From positions 15,618-79,617 of the forward strand of contig JBAYYP010000003.1 of assembly GCA_041672955.1 (NCBI GenBank): a stretch of DNA of 64,000 nt, in the 5' to 3' direction. This document shows, in pieces, positions 37,874 through 46,639 of the stretch. The notes below the pieces were generated by a model. The model had not been told where the DNA came from, did no database searches, and saw nothing but the letters and a program-made list of their open reading frames with translations. The translations under genes were made by a program, and so were the position numbers. The stretch comes from Marinarcus sp041672955 (GTDB lineage Bacteria > Campylobacterota > Campylobacteria > Campylobacterales > Arcobacteraceae). The stretch's first letter is position 1; each line of letters starts with the position of its first letter.

Positions 37874-38311
37874 ATGTTTGAAGAGTTTAAAAAGTTTCTT
37901 ATAAAAGGAAACATGGTTGATATGGCGGTTGGTTTTATATTTGGAGCGGCATTTGCTACTTTGGTTCAATCGCTTGTTAAAAATATAGTTATGCCTCCTG
38001 TGGGGATGCTTCTTGGAAAAGTTGATTTTTCAAATTTGTTCATTGCACTTGATGGAAACAGTTATAACACCATTGCAGAGCTTGAAAAAGCAGGAGCCCC
38101 TGCCATAAAATTGGGGGTTTTTGCAAACGATGCTATCTCTTTTTTGATTTTAGGAACGGTTATGTTTATGCTTGTAAAAAGCTATAACAAATTAAAAGCT
38201 AAAGAAGAAGTAATACCAGCACCTGCATGCGAAAAAATATGCAGTGATTGTGCTATGCATATTCCAATTGCTGCTAAAATATGCCCGTATTGCGGAAATA
38301 AAGAGGTTTAA
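37874..38311 (+). CDS. mscL: Large-conductance mechanosensitive channel MscL with C-terminal zinc ribbon
   Basis: Pressure-release channel. The N-terminus FKKFLIKGNMVDMAVGFIFGAAF is the MscL S1/TM1 signature, and TM2 (about residues 77-100, AISFLILGTVMFMLV) closes the channel domain. The last 35 residues add a CSDC and CPYCGN pair, a four-cysteine zinc-ribbon-like tail that many MscL proteins lack. The total is 145 residues. A hairpin terminator follows. AAAGGA precedes the ATG. Confidence 0.9.
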   Translation: MFEEFKKFLIKGNMVDMAVGFIFGAAFATLVQSLVKNIVMPPVGMLLGKVDFSNLFIALDGNSYNTIAELEKAGAPAIKLGVFANDAISFLILGTVMFMLVKSYNKLKAKEEVIPAPACEKICSDCAMHIPIAAKICPYCGNKEV

Positions 38312-38342
38312 AGTCAAGAGCTTACTTTTAAGCTCATTGACT
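38312..38342 (+). terminator. Hairpin terminator after mscL
   Basis: AGTCAAGAGCTTA pairs with TAAGCTCATTGACT with one bulged base, around a short T-rich loop, followed by TTTGT. It lies 1 bp after the mscL stop. Confidence 0.6.
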
Positions 38343-38437
38343 TTGTAAAGAAAATTAAATATTTTTATTAGTAGAATTTTAACCTTTTTTGCTAAAATGG
38401 TTTCAAAATTTAAGAATTTAAACGTAAAAGGAAATCT

Positions 38438-38734
38438 ATGTTCGAAGAGTCTTTGGATTTAACAAAATTTAGAACAACATTAAAAAAAGTTATAGAAAAT
38501 ATAGAGAGTTTAGAAGATATTGAACTTGATGGGTTGAAAAATGAAGTAGAAGCTGCTTTTGAAAACTATGACTATGATGGAGAAGATACCATTAAGTTTT
38601 GTGAAAAGTGGGAGAGCCTAGAAAATGGTAAAACTTACGAACTTTGTGTAGGAATTGACCATGAAGATGCCTATGAATTAACTGTACATATGGAAGTAAA
38701 TAGCAACAAAGCTACTGTAAAAAATGTCCTATAG
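38438..38734 (+). CDS. Small acidic protein of unknown function
   Basis: A 98-residue acidic cytoplasmic protein (FENYDYDGEDTIKFCEKWES) with predicted alternating helix and strand. No motif is recognised. AAAGGAAA precedes the ATG, and it overlaps the next gene by 11 bp, so both are expressed together. Confidence 0.6.
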   Translation: MFEESLDLTKFRTTLKKVIENIESLEDIELDGLKNEVEAAFENYDYDGEDTIKFCEKWESLENGKTYELCVGIDHEDAYELTVHMEVNSNKATVKNVL

Positions 38735-39149
38735 GAAGTGGTTTGAACAGCATGCACTAAAACATGCCGCTATTATGGAAAAGCTGCACGACAAAAGCGA
38801 TGATGAGGTTATTGCTTATTTTGATTTTGACAATATGAAAAAACAAGAGCTTGAGTTTTGTCCTTTGTATGCTAAAAATAAAAAATGCCATGAAATGGAA
38901 AGCTTAAACTGCTATTTGTGTGCGTGTCCTAGTTTTAGGTTTGATGACAGAGGCTTTAAAGAAGTCGAAGACAAAACTCTTTTTTCTTATTGTGCTATTG
39001 AAAGTGTTGATGGTCAAAAATTTGAAGGTGATGGAATTATTCATCAAAACTGTGAAGGGTGCTTAGTACCTCATAGTGTTGAGTATATTAAAGCACATTT
39101 CAATAAAGAATGGAAAACTATTATGAAAGAAGTTTTACCTATTCGTTAA
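38724..39149 (+). CDS. Cysteine-rich metal-binding protein
   Basis: A 141-residue protein with the cysteine series CPLY, KKCHEMESLNCYLCACPSF, YCAI and NCEGCLVPH, resembling the cysteine-rich small domain proteins that bind a metal or Fe-S cluster. It has no signal peptide. It overlaps the upstream gene by 11 bp and converges with cprS, sharing 11 bp at their 3' ends. The biochemical role is unknown. Confidence 0.62.
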   Translation: MSYRKWFEQHALKHAAIMEKLHDKSDDEVIAYFDFDNMKKQELEFCPLYAKNKKCHEMESLNCYLCACPSFRFDDRGFKEVEDKTLFSYCAIESVDGQKFEGDGIIHQNCEGCLVPHSVEYIKAHFNKEWKTIMKEVLPIR

Positions 39150-40359
39150 GAACTATGGCAAAAATATTTTGCCCTTCTTTATGGGTGTAGGTAAATTTAA
39201 AACCGTGTAAATCTAAAATGGTTTTAACAATATAAAGCCCTAACCCAAAGCCGTCACTTCGTTTCTCTTCTTGTGAAAAGGGTTCGGTGTAGTAAGGAAG
39301 CTCGTGTTTAAGTTTTTCGCCATATGAAATGATTTCAATACGTTTTTCATTTGCAATGGCAATTATTTGCTCTTTGGTGTTAAATTTTATGGCATTATCG
39401 AGTAAATTTTTTAATACAATTGCAAATAACTCAATATCCACATCTATAGTAAACTTTTCAAACTCTTTTTCTATGGGCAAACTCTCAAGCAACATAATTT
39501 TAAGACTTGCTTTGTAAAGTTTTTCAAAAGAGATTTCCTCTTTATGAATATTTAAAATATTGGAAGAAATTTTTTCAACGGTTGAAAGCTCTTTTATAAT
39601 ATTGTTCATTCTCTCAAACGCATTTTGTAAAATTTGTTTGTCTTTTATGTTAGGAAGCGTCTCTGCAATAATCATGCCCTTAGTAATAGGGGTTCTAAGT
39701 TCGTGCATCATATTTCGCATAAAAAGATTTTTAGAACTAGACTGGTTTTTAATAAACTCAATAGCATTGGCAAAACTTTGGGCAATTTTTCCTATTTCAT
39801 CGTAGCTTACTGCTTCTATTTTTACTAAAGTATTTCCATTGGAAAACTCTTCAATTTGTTTGTGCAATTTTTTCAAAGGCAAAAGTTTTTTGCGTAGTAA
39901 AATATATAGTGTGTAGAAAATAATTAAAAAAATAGTATAAACCAAAGAAGCAATGTGAAAATTATAGGGTTTTGGTTTTAAATCTTTGAGTAAAATATTG
40001 TAACTAAGTTGTTGAACATAGATATAAAAGTCATCATCTTGTTTAAAAACCCGCATTCTTCCTAAAAAAGAATCTTTAATTAACTCCAATTTTGAAGTGT
40101 TAATAATTTCAAGTTTTGGTTCTCTTTGCGTAATTTCTTCTACCTTAAACTGTTTATAAAAAACTCTAAGCTCATCTTCTTGTGGGTAATTGTTTAGTTT
40201 TTGTAGTAAAGATTCAGCAATCACATCATAACGTTGATGTTGGGTGATAACGTATTTTTGCGTATCAATAGTAATTAAAAATACAAATGCTAAGGTAATA
40301 GCAAAAAAAGCAACCCCAAAAATAATGTTGATAAACGCAGAAATAGAGATGTTTTTCAT
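39139..40359 (-). CDS. cprS: Sensor histidine kinase, CprS/ArsS type
   Basis: Membrane sensor kinase paired with the response regulator just upstream. Two membrane helices (about 7-29 and 137-158) bracket an extracytoplasmic sensor of about 105 residues. The HAMP linker is followed by the phosphoacceptor MMHELRTPITKGMI (His near residue 220). The ATPase N box is LKNLLDNAIKF and the G box GFGLGLYIVK. The 406 residues fit. The order htrA, regulator, kinase matches Campylobacter jejuni Cj1228c-Cj1226c (htrA-cprRS). H. pylori ArsS is the related acid sensor. Confidence 0.82.
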   Translation of the reverse strand: MKNISISAFINIIFGVAFFAITLAFVFLITIDTQKYVITQHQRYDVIAESLLQKLNNYPQEDELRVFYKQFKVEEITQREPKLEIINTSKLELIKDSFLGRMRVFKQDDDFYIYVQQLSYNILLKDLKPKPYNFHIASLVYTIFLIIFYTLYILLRKKLLPLKKLHKQIEEFSNGNTLVKIEAVSYDEIGKIAQSFANAIEFIKNQSSSKNLFMRNMMHELRTPITKGMIIAETLPNIKDKQILQNAFERMNNIIKELSTVEKISSNILNIHKEEISFEKLYKASLKIMLLESLPIEKEFEKFTIDVDIELFAIVLKNLLDNAIKFNTKEQIIAIANEKRIEIISYGEKLKHELPYYTEPFSQEEKRSDGFGLGLYIVKTILDLHGFKFTYTHKEGQNIFAIVLNE

Positions 40360-41012
40360 AGAATCAACTGATAGCCAATACCTCTGACCGATTTTATGTA
40401 GGTCTTTAAATCGTCTACTTGAGCGATTTTATTGCGTATTCGTGAAATCATAACATCTATATTTTTTAAGCTGCTTTCATCTTCAATATGAAAACTGTCG
40501 TAAATAAAATCTTCTCTTGAAATTACACCCCCTTTTCTTTGAATAAGAAGCTTTAAAATATCAAACTCTGCCATAGTTAATTCCAAAAGTGTTCCTTGGA
40601 AAAATATTTGCATATCTTCAAGTTTAAGTAAAAAAATAGGAGTAGGTTCCTCTTTTGCTTCAGGGTGGCTTCGCTTTAAAATGGCTTTAATTCTTGCACT
40701 TAGTTCTCTTGGGTTGTAAGGTTTTGGCAAATAATCATCAGCACCTCGTTCTAACCCCATAACTTTATCTAAAATGTCATCTCTGGCACTGGTGATTATT
40801 ATAGGAATTTTAGAACACTCTCTAATTTTAGGAATGAGTTCTAGTCCATCAATTTCAGGCAAGGTTAAATCTAAAATCAAAAGCTCATAAGTGCTATCGT
40901 TTTTTATCATAGATAGCCCTGTATATGGACTATCTGTATTAGTTACTTCGAGATCAAAAGAGCTTAAATAGCGTATAATAATATCGGCAAGCTCTAAGTC
41001 GTCTTCAATCAT
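40356..41012 (-). CDS. cprR: OmpR-family response regulator, CprR/ArsR type
   Basis: Two-component response regulator of 218 residues. The receiver domain shows the acidic pair MIEDDLELAD at the N-terminus, the phosphoacceptor in LLILDLTLPEIDGLEL (Asp near residue 48) and the lysine in DDYLPKPYNPREL. A winged-helix DNA-binding domain ends GIGYQLIL. Its stop overlaps the cprS start by 4 bp. The listed start is followed at once by receiver sequence, so a few N-terminal residues may be missing if a non-ATG start upstream is used. Confidence 0.85.
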   Translation of the reverse strand: MIEDDLELADIIIRYLSSFDLEVTNTDSPYTGLSMIKNDSTYELLILDLTLPEIDGLELIPKIRECSKIPIIITSARDDILDKVMGLERGADDYLPKPYNPRELSARIKAILKRSHPEAKEEPTPIFLLKLEDMQIFFQGTLLELTMAEFDILKLLIQRKGGVISREDFIYDSFHIEDESSLKNIDVMISRIRNKIAQVDDLKTYIKSVRGIGYQLIL

Positions 41013-41037
41013 TAATACTTTAGTAATGGGGAATCCT

Positions 41038-42459
41038 TTATTGTATTACAAACAAAATGGTTTGACCATAACGGTTTACATAAACTCTTTTATTGGCTTT
41101 ATCATATTTTGTAAGTGCAACTTGAATATCTTTGAGTGTTTTAATCTCAATATCTTCAATTTGAAGGATAACATCACCTGGTTGAAAACCAACTTTTTCA
41201 GCTACGCCTTTTGGTTCAACATCTTTAATCATAACGCCATCAAAGTTTTTAGGAAGTCGATATTTTTGAGAAATAGTGTCATCTATTTGTGCAAGTGCTA
41301 ATCCCCCTAAAACAGTGCCGCTGCTTGAAGTGATTTCCGATGTTCTATCCCCTAAAACAATAACCAGAGTCATATTTTTTTTATCTCGTTCAAGCTCTAA
41401 CACAATTTTTTGTTTAGGTTTAAATGCTCCCACAAGGTTTTGTAAATCGACACGGTCTTTAATAATGGTGTCGTTGATTTTATAAATTAAATCTCCTCGT
41501 TTCAGACCATATTTTTCAGCAGGAGTATCTTTTTCTACATCTAAAACCAAAGCACCTTCTTTTTTGTTGTACACTTTTTGTAAATCAACGCTAATATCTT
41601 CAATAATAACCCCTAAATAGCCTCGTGTTACTTTGCCATCTTCAATAAGTTTTATAACCACATTTTTAACCATATCTATAGGAATTGCAAAACCAATACC
41701 GTCGTTTCCACCGCTTCTTGTAATAATGGCAGAGTTAATCCCAATTAAAGCTCCACGAGAGTCAACCAACGCTCCCCCTGAGTTTCCAGGGTTAATAGAA
41801 GCATCCGTTTGAATAAAGTTTTCATATCGGTTAATACCTACTCGGTTTTTGTTCAATGCTGAAATAATTCCTTGAGAAATAGATTCTCCAAGACCAAACG
41901 GGTTTCCAATGGCAAAAACAAAATCGCCAATTCTTAAGTCGCTTGAGTGTGCAAAGGTGATAGGGACAAGATTTTTTACTTCAATTTTAATAACGGCTAA
42001 ATCTGAATCGGCATCTTTTCCTATGATTTTTGCAGAGTATTCATTTTTATCGCCTGAAATAGTTACAATAATTTCATCTGAATTATCAACTACATGGTTA
42101 TTTGTAACTATGTAGCCATCTTTCGAGACAACTACTCCAGAACCCAATGAACGATGGATTCGGTTTTCATTAAATGAGTTGCCAAAATCTTCACCGAAAA
42201 ATTTTCGCATAACGGGGTCATTTAACATTTGAGAAGGAACATTATTGGTTCTATTAACATGCTTTTTAGCAGAAATATTTACCACCGAAGTAACAGAATC
42301 TTTGATTAATTCATGAAATGAAAATATTTGTTTAGAGTTGTTAGGAATAATGCGTTGAGGGTTTTTTTCAAGTGTATTAAATGTAATGGTTTGAGAAAAG
42401 AGGTTTGCTGTTAAAAAACAAGTGGCTAAAAGTAGTAACTTTTTACTTTGTATAAACAT
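41038..42459 (-). CDS. htrA: Periplasmic serine protease/chaperone HtrA (Do)
   Basis: Periplasmic protease-chaperone that handles misfolded envelope proteins. The signal peptide LLLLATCFLTANLFSQ is followed by the trypsin-like domain with catalytic His in VTNNHVVDNSDE, Asp in DADSDLAVIKI and Ser in NPGNSGGALVDS. Two PDZ domains follow (RGYLGVIIEDI, PKGVAEKVGFQPGDVIL). The length of 473 residues is normal. It is 25 bp upstream of cprR on the same strand. A short dyad lies just before its start. Confidence 0.95.
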   Translation of the reverse strand: MFIQSKKLLLLATCFLTANLFSQTITFNTLEKNPQRIIPNNSKQIFSFHELIKDSVTSVVNISAKKHVNRTNNVPSQMLNDPVMRKFFGEDFGNSFNENRIHRSLGSGVVVSKDGYIVTNNHVVDNSDEIIVTISGDKNEYSAKIIGKDADSDLAVIKIEVKNLVPITFAHSSDLRIGDFVFAIGNPFGLGESISQGIISALNKNRVGINRYENFIQTDASINPGNSGGALVDSRGALIGINSAIITRSGGNDGIGFAIPIDMVKNVVIKLIEDGKVTRGYLGVIIEDISVDLQKVYNKKEGALVLDVEKDTPAEKYGLKRGDLIYKINDTIIKDRVDLQNLVGAFKPKQKIVLELERDKKNMTLVIVLGDRTSEITSSSGTVLGGLALAQIDDTISQKYRLPKNFDGVMIKDVEPKGVAEKVGFQPGDVILQIEDIEIKTLKDIQVALTKYDKANKRVYVNRYGQTILFVIQ

Positions 42460-42480
42460 AAAAGTATCCTTTTTAAGTAA

Positions 42481-42497
42481 TTATAGTGAAACTATAA
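42481..42497. promoter_or_regulatory. Dyad upstream of htrA
   Basis: TTATAGT and ACTATAA form a perfect inverted repeat with a GAA centre, 22-38 bp upstream of the htrA ATG (minus strand). It could be an operator, perhaps for the regulator encoded in the same operon. Confidence 0.4.
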
Positions 42498-42551
42498 CAC
42501 GAATAAATAAACTGTATACCAACGAAAGGTTAATAAAAAGTTAATAAGAAT

Positions 42552-42578
42552 AGGTGCATATTAAAATAATATGCACCT
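42552..42578 (-). terminator. Strong hairpin after ilvD
   Basis: A 12-bp perfect stem (AGGTGCATATTA with TAATATGCACCT) and a 3-nt loop lie 5 bp past the ilvD stop and upstream of htrA. The T-rich run on the minus-strand side is modest, so it separates the two genes but may be leaky. Confidence 0.6.
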
Positions 42579-42583
42579 TTTGT

Positions 42584-44275
42584 TTAAAAAAGGTCAGTTT
42601 TTAACACAGCACCGCTGCTGGCATTGGTAACTAAACTTCTGTATTGTCCTAACCATCTTGAAGTGATAGGTTTTTTTAACGGTTTGAAGTTGGCTCTCCG
42701 TTTTGCAATCTCTTCGTCGCTTATATTTACTCTTAAGATATATTGGTCAACATCAATGTGAATTTCATCTCCATCTTGTAGTAATCCAATCACTCCACCC
42801 TCGGCTGCTTCTGGGCTTACGTGTCCAATAGAAGCACCTCGTGTGGCACCTGAAAATCTTCCATCAGTTATAAGTGCAACCGAATCACCTAGACCCATTC
42901 CCATAATTAAAGAAGTAGGGGCTAGCATCTCTTGCATTCCAGGACCACCTTTTGGACCTTCGTATCGTATAACTACCACATTTCCTGCTTTTACTTTTCC
43001 ATCAATAATGCCACGAATAGTTTCAGGTTGTCCGTCAAAACAAACTGCTGTTCCTGTAAAAACTCTCTCCCCCGTAATTCCAGCTGTTTTAATAACCGCA
43101 CCTTGTTCAGCTAAGTTTCCGTATAAAATAGCTAAACCACCCACTTCTGAGTAAGGGTTATCAAAGGTGTGAATAATATTGGTATCTTTAATATAAGAGT
43201 CTTTAATTTTTTCTAAAACCGTTTCTCCCATAATAGTTAAGTTATCTAATAAAATGTTATCGCCTCGTTTGGTCATTTCTTTCATAACGGCGTTTACACC
43301 ACCTGCTTTATTAATATCTTCCATGTGAACAGTAGTTAAACTTGGACTTATTTTAGCAATGTGTGAAACTCTTTTTGAAATGGAGTTAATATCTTCTAAA
43401 TTAAAATTAACATCGGCTTCTTTAGCAATAGCTAACATGTGTAAAACCGTGTTAGAGCTTCCACCCATTGCCATATCTACTGCAAACGCATTTCGTACGG
43501 CATTTTCATTTAAAATATTTCTAAGTTTAAATTTTTTAGTTAACTCTTTGTCTTTGGCAATTTCACAAATTCTTCGTGCAGCTTGACGGTATAACACTTC
43601 TCTCTCAGGGGTAAGTGCTAAAATAGTTCCATTTCCTGGTAGTGCAATTCCCATGGCTTCCATAAGTGTGTTCATAGAGTTTGCAGTAAACATTCCAGAA
43701 CATGAACCACCACTAGGACAAGCGTTGCATTCAATATCCTTTAACTCTTCATCACTTATTTCACCCGTTTCATGTCTTCCAACAGCTTCAAAAGCAGTAG
43801 CTAAATCAATAGGAGTACCATCTTTTGTGTACCCTTTTTGCATAGGACCACCACTTACAAAAATAGTAGGAACATCAACTCTTAAAGCGCCCATAATCAT
43901 ACCTGGAACAATTTTATCGCAGTTTGGAATAGCAATCATGGCATCGAGTTTATGAGCATTCATAACCGTTTCAATAGAGTTAGCAATAATCTCTCTTGAA
44001 GGAAGAGAAAACAACATTCCATCGTGACCCATAGCAATACCGTCATCCACTCCAATAGTATTAAACTCAAAAGGAACACAACCATTGGCTCTAATTTCAT
44101 CTTTAACAATAGCAGAAACTTTATCTAGGAAAAAATGCCCTGGAATAATCTCAATAAAAGAGTTTGCAACCCCAATAAATGGTTTTTCAAAATCTTCGTC
44201 TTTAAGTCCTGTTGCTCTCAACAATGATCGATGAGGTGTTCGGTCAAACCCTCTTTTTACTTCATCACTTCGCAT
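42584..44275 (-). CDS. ilvD: Dihydroxy-acid dehydratase
   Basis: Fe-S dehydratase of branched-chain amino acid synthesis. I choose the ATG at 44275 (MRSDEVKRGFDRTPHRSLLR), because GGAAGGA sits at the right distance upstream and the family starts there. The ATG 10 codons earlier lacks this. The cluster cysteines are in IPNCDKIVPGM and NACPSGGSCSGMFTANSMN. The C-terminus has LALVTDGRFSG-type sequence here written ALITDGRFSGATRG. The length is 563 residues, standard for IlvD. It transcribes away from the tRNA cluster. Confidence 0.94.
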   Translation of the reverse strand: MRSDEVKRGFDRTPHRSLLRATGLKDEDFEKPFIGVANSFIEIIPGHFFLDKVSAIVKDEIRANGCVPFEFNTIGVDDGIAMGHDGMLFSLPSREIIANSIETVMNAHKLDAMIAIPNCDKIVPGMIMGALRVDVPTIFVSGGPMQKGYTKDGTPIDLATAFEAVGRHETGEISDEELKDIECNACPSGGSCSGMFTANSMNTLMEAMGIALPGNGTILALTPEREVLYRQAARRICEIAKDKELTKKFKLRNILNENAVRNAFAVDMAMGGSSNTVLHMLAIAKEADVNFNLEDINSISKRVSHIAKISPSLTTVHMEDINKAGGVNAVMKEMTKRGDNILLDNLTIMGETVLEKIKDSYIKDTNIIHTFDNPYSEVGGLAILYGNLAEQGAVIKTAGITGERVFTGTAVCFDGQPETIRGIIDGKVKAGNVVVIRYEGPKGGPGMQEMLAPTSLIMGMGLGDSVALITDGRFSGATRGASIGHVSPEAAEGGVIGLLQDGDEIHIDVDQYILRVNISDEEIAKRRANFKPLKKPITSRWLGQYRSLVTNASSGAVLKTDLF

Positions 44276-44344
44276 GAAAAATCCTTCCGTTTTTATAATT
44301 TTCAATGATTATATCAAAAAAAGAAAAATATTTTATTAAAGCTC

Positions 44345-44373
44345 TTGACAAATATTTTTTTTTTAATTATAAT
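44345..44373 (+). promoter_or_regulatory. Consensus sigma-70 promoter of the tRNA cluster
   Basis: TTGACA (44345-44350) and TATAAT (44368-44373) are separated by exactly 17 bp and lie 38 bp upstream of tRNA-Leu. A full consensus promoter is unusual in this genome, where -35 boxes are otherwise hard to see, and fits high stable-RNA expression. Confidence 0.85.
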
Positions 44374-44410
44374 TCCAATCCATTTTAAGACATAGTGCTT
44401 AAAATGAATT

Positions 44411-44497
44411 GCGAGTGTGGCGGAACTGGTAGACGCGCGGGACTTAAAATCCCGTTCCCATTAGGGAGTGTGAGTTCGATTCTCACCATTCGCACCA
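44411..44497 (+). tRNA. tRNA-Leu (anticodon TAA)
   Basis: An 87-nt type II tRNA. The acceptor GCGAGTG pairs with CATTCGC (one G-T), and the anticodon stem-loop GGGACTTAAAATCCC reads TAA. It has a long variable arm, the T-arm GTGAGTTCGATTCTCAC, and an encoded CCA. First gene of the cluster. Confidence 0.95.
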
Positions 44498-44511
44498 CTA
44501 ATTATTAATGT

Positions 44512-44600
44512 AGAGAGCTGCCAGAGTTGGTCGAATGGACCGGTTTTGAAAACCGGCGAGGTGAAAGCCTCCGGGGGTTCGAATCCCCCGCTCTCTGCCA
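44512..44600 (+). tRNA. tRNA-Ser (anticodon TGA)
   Basis: An 89-nt type II tRNA. The acceptor AGAGAGC pairs with GCTCTCT, the anticodon loop TTTGAAA lies on a CCGG-type stem, and it has a long variable arm, the T-arm GGGGGTTCGAATCCCCC, and an encoded GCCA end. It begins 14 bp after tRNA-Leu. Confidence 0.95.
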
Positions 44601-44657
44601 TTAATCAAAATAAATCATCTAACTTCTCAATTTAAATGATTTAGCCTATACTTTTTT

Positions 44658-44732
44658 GGAGCCATAGCAAAGTGGCTAATGCATTGGATTGCAAATCCTT
44701 GATCCTCGGTTCGACTCCGAGTGGCTCCTCCA
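44658..44732 (+). tRNA. tRNA-Cys (anticodon GCA)
   Basis: A 75-nt tRNA. The acceptor GGAGCCA pairs with TGGCTCC, the anticodon stem-loop GGATTGCAAATCC reads GCA, the T-arm is CTCGGTTCGACTCCGAG, and CCA is encoded. It is the last core gene before the accessory island, so its 3' end is the probable integration site. Confidence 0.95.
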
Positions 44733-44822
44733 AATCATCATCTAACAAAATCCAACAAAGCCTATAAAATAAGACTTCTTAAACAATAATTTGATATGTT
44801 TAGTCCAATTCAATCTATCGTA

Positions 44823-44865
44823 ATGTACCATTGACTATACTTTTTTGGTACATCAAATGGTACAT
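44823..44865. repeat. Three TGGTACAT boxes downstream of tRNA-Cys
   Basis: ATGTACCA at 44823-44830 (inverted), TGGTACAT at 44846-44853 and TGGTACAT at 44858-44865 lie 90-133 bp past tRNA-Cys. Short clustered repeats next to a tRNA 3' end are typical of tyrosine-integrase arm-type sites. No integrase gene follows, so this would be the remains of the left end of an integrative element. The first two boxes are separated by TATACTTTTTTGG, which also precedes tRNA-Cys. Confidence 0.5.
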
Positions 44866-44977
44866 TGACTTTTTTTAACAATTTTTTAAATAAGGTATCC
44901 TTGTAAACTTTATTATATTCATTTGTAAACTTTATCTAAATTATTGGAAAATAGAAAATATTGTTTTAATTGATTTT

Positions 44978-45050
44978 ACAATTTAGGTTCGAAACTACCA
45001 TTTTTATCTCTTGGAGTTTCTAACTCAAATGTTTCATTCGTAGATTTCAT
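44978..45050 (-). pseudogene. IS256-family transposase fragment
   Basis: On the minus strand one frame reads TNETFELETPRDKNGSFEP before a stop codon. ELETPRDRNGxFEP is the hallmark block of IS256-type (Transposase_mut) enzymes, found roughly a quarter of the way into a protein of about 400 residues. Only this scrap is left; the sequence on both sides is out of frame or lost. The remaining part of 44733-45290 holds only AT-rich sequence and the TGGTACAT boxes. Confidence 0.65.
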
Positions 45051-45290
45051 TATTTGTAGCACCTTCTTCTACTTCAAATATTAAAGTATCATTCTTGCAT
45101 GATGATAGTTTTAGAGTTACGAAGCCAATGAAAAGAAAAAAGAATAAAATATATTTTAATTAGTTCGTTTACTGGTTCACCATAATTTATATTTTATATA
45201 TTAATACTCTTAATATTGCTATTTAATAGGAAGTTTGTGAATTAAGTTAGTTCATTTCTTAGTTCATAAAATAGCTAATTTTAGATATAT

Positions 45291-45620
45291 ATGAGCAGTT
45301 GTTTAAAACTTGATAGCTTATCTGAAAGAATAGAAAAATATTGTCATAGTGCTAACGCATCTTTTTTAAGAATCAATCCCTTGCCTCAAGGAAGCAATAA
45401 ACTTTTTAAAGCTTTACTACTTAAAGGCGAAGTTCAAAGAGGTGAAGAAGTACAAAATATTATAGGAATGAAAAAAACATACAGTTCACAACTCGTTTCT
45501 GAATTATTAAACAGATACTATTTAGTATCAGATGGACCAAGAAAAGCACTAAGAATTAATTTTAATGCCCACTTTGCCTCACAATTATTTCCAGAACTTA
45601 TGCCTCTTGAAAGAAACTGA
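45291..45620 (+). pseudogene. C-terminal remnant of a Fic-family protein
   Basis: A 109-residue frame that matches the last third of Fic proteins. LDSLSERIEKYC corresponds to the linker after the Fic core, and KALLLKGEVQRGEEVQNIIGMKKTY followed by LVSDGPRKALRINF is the winged helix-turn-helix typical of the Fic tail. The HPFxxGNGR catalytic motif and all N-terminal sequence are absent, and no ribosome-binding site precedes the ATG. It is probably a dead remnant, though a free DNA-binding domain cannot be excluded. Confidence 0.65.
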
Positions 45621-45688
45621 AAATATACCAGTGTTTTTAGTATTTAATGTATAGAGCTAAAAAACAGAATTTATTAAACCTTCTTACT

Positions 45689-46039
45689 TTAAATATTCAT
45701 TAACCCATCTTCTTTAATCTCTTCAAAGTAAAAACCTTTGCAACTCATGCTTTTAGTTATGGCTAATCGCTCTTTTAAAAACCATTGTAATTGGTTTTCT
45801 GATTTATCATATAAATCAAGGTTTCGAACAAGTTCTGATCTTGCGAAGCTATCATCATAGGAAAAAACATTAAACATACTGTTTTGTTCAAACTCTTTGC
45901 CTTCATTTATATCTATATCTGAAAAAGCATATCCTGGTGTGTTATCATCGTATTTAAAATAAAAAATATCTTTTTGTGTATCATAACTAAGTGTTCCAAA
46001 TGCTCTACGCCATTTATCTATAACTAACAATGCTTTCAT
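45689..46039 (-). CDS. Small unknown protein, weakly HipA N-terminus-like
   Basis: A 116-residue protein beginning MKALLVIDKWRRAFGTLSYD. The layout of a short strand, G-x-L, then FYFKYDDNTPGYAFSDIDI recalls the N-terminal subdomain of HipA kinases, but the kinase core is missing and the resemblance is weak. AAGGAT-type sequence (rc of ATCCTT) precedes the ATG. Flanked by the Fic remnant and a cyclotransferase gene on the island edge. Confidence 0.5.
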   Translation of the reverse strand: MKALLVIDKWRRAFGTLSYDTQKDIFYFKYDDNTPGYAFSDIDINEGKEFEQNSMFNVFSYDDSFARSELVRNLDLYDKSENQLQWFLKERLAITKSMSCKGFYFEEIKEDGLMNI

Positions 46040-46100
46040 AACAATCCTTATTGAAATTTGATTAAAAAATGCCTCTTTTACAGATTAAATTTACTATCTT

Positions 46101-46565
46101 CTATAATCCATTTTTCTTATTAATATATTGCATTCCACATGCTTCATCTTCTCGTGACCACACTTCTAAAGGCTTTTTTAAAATATCTACTTCATTGGAA
46201 TCTAAAAGAGAGTTGTTTGCAATATATACATATGCTTTTTGAACAATATTATCTAGGGTTCTTACTTCAATTGTTTCTCTGTTATAAAAACCTGCACTAA
46301 CTCCTTCTAAAATATCCAGTTCAGAAAGAAGCTCATTATTAATTTTATACAATTCACCTTTTACAGATATTGATTTTTTAATATCTTCATGGGATATTGC
46401 TTTAAATAAAAATGGAAAAAAGTAATTAATGTTGGGGTACATTAAAAAGGTATCAAGAGTAGTTGCATTATCTATTTTTAAAGCATTTTCCAATAAAAAG
46501 TGATTATAAAATCCACTTTTTAAGCTTCCATATACAAAAACATTTATTGTTAAATCTTTATTCAT
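46101..46565 (-). CDS. Gamma-glutamylcyclotransferase-family protein (copy 1)
   Basis: A 154-residue AIG2/GGCT-fold protein. The substrate loop VFVYGSLKSGFYNHFLL (about residues 9-25) and the catalytic-type acidic residue in ELDILEGVSAGFYNRE match the family. Members cleave gamma-glutamyl-amines or cyclise gamma-glutamyl groups. A paralogue sits at 59586 at the other flank of the island cargo, on the opposite strand. The biological substrate is unknown. Confidence 0.78.
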   Translation of the reverse strand: MNKDLTINVFVYGSLKSGFYNHFLLENALKIDNATTLDTFLMYPNINYFFPFLFKAISHEDIKKSISVKGELYKINNELLSELDILEGVSAGFYNRETIEVRTLDNIVQKAYVYIANNSLLDSNEVDILKKPLEVWSREDEACGMQYINKKNGL

Positions 46566-46639
46566 ATTGGTTTTTACTCTTTTCTTATCTGTTTTAAAAC
46601 AATATCAAATTGACAAAAATGTGTCAAGTAGATTTTCAA

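Noticed and set aside
44276..44305. Upstream ATG for ilvD
   Set aside because: GGAAGGA is correctly placed for the ATG at 44275, and the family begins at that methionine.
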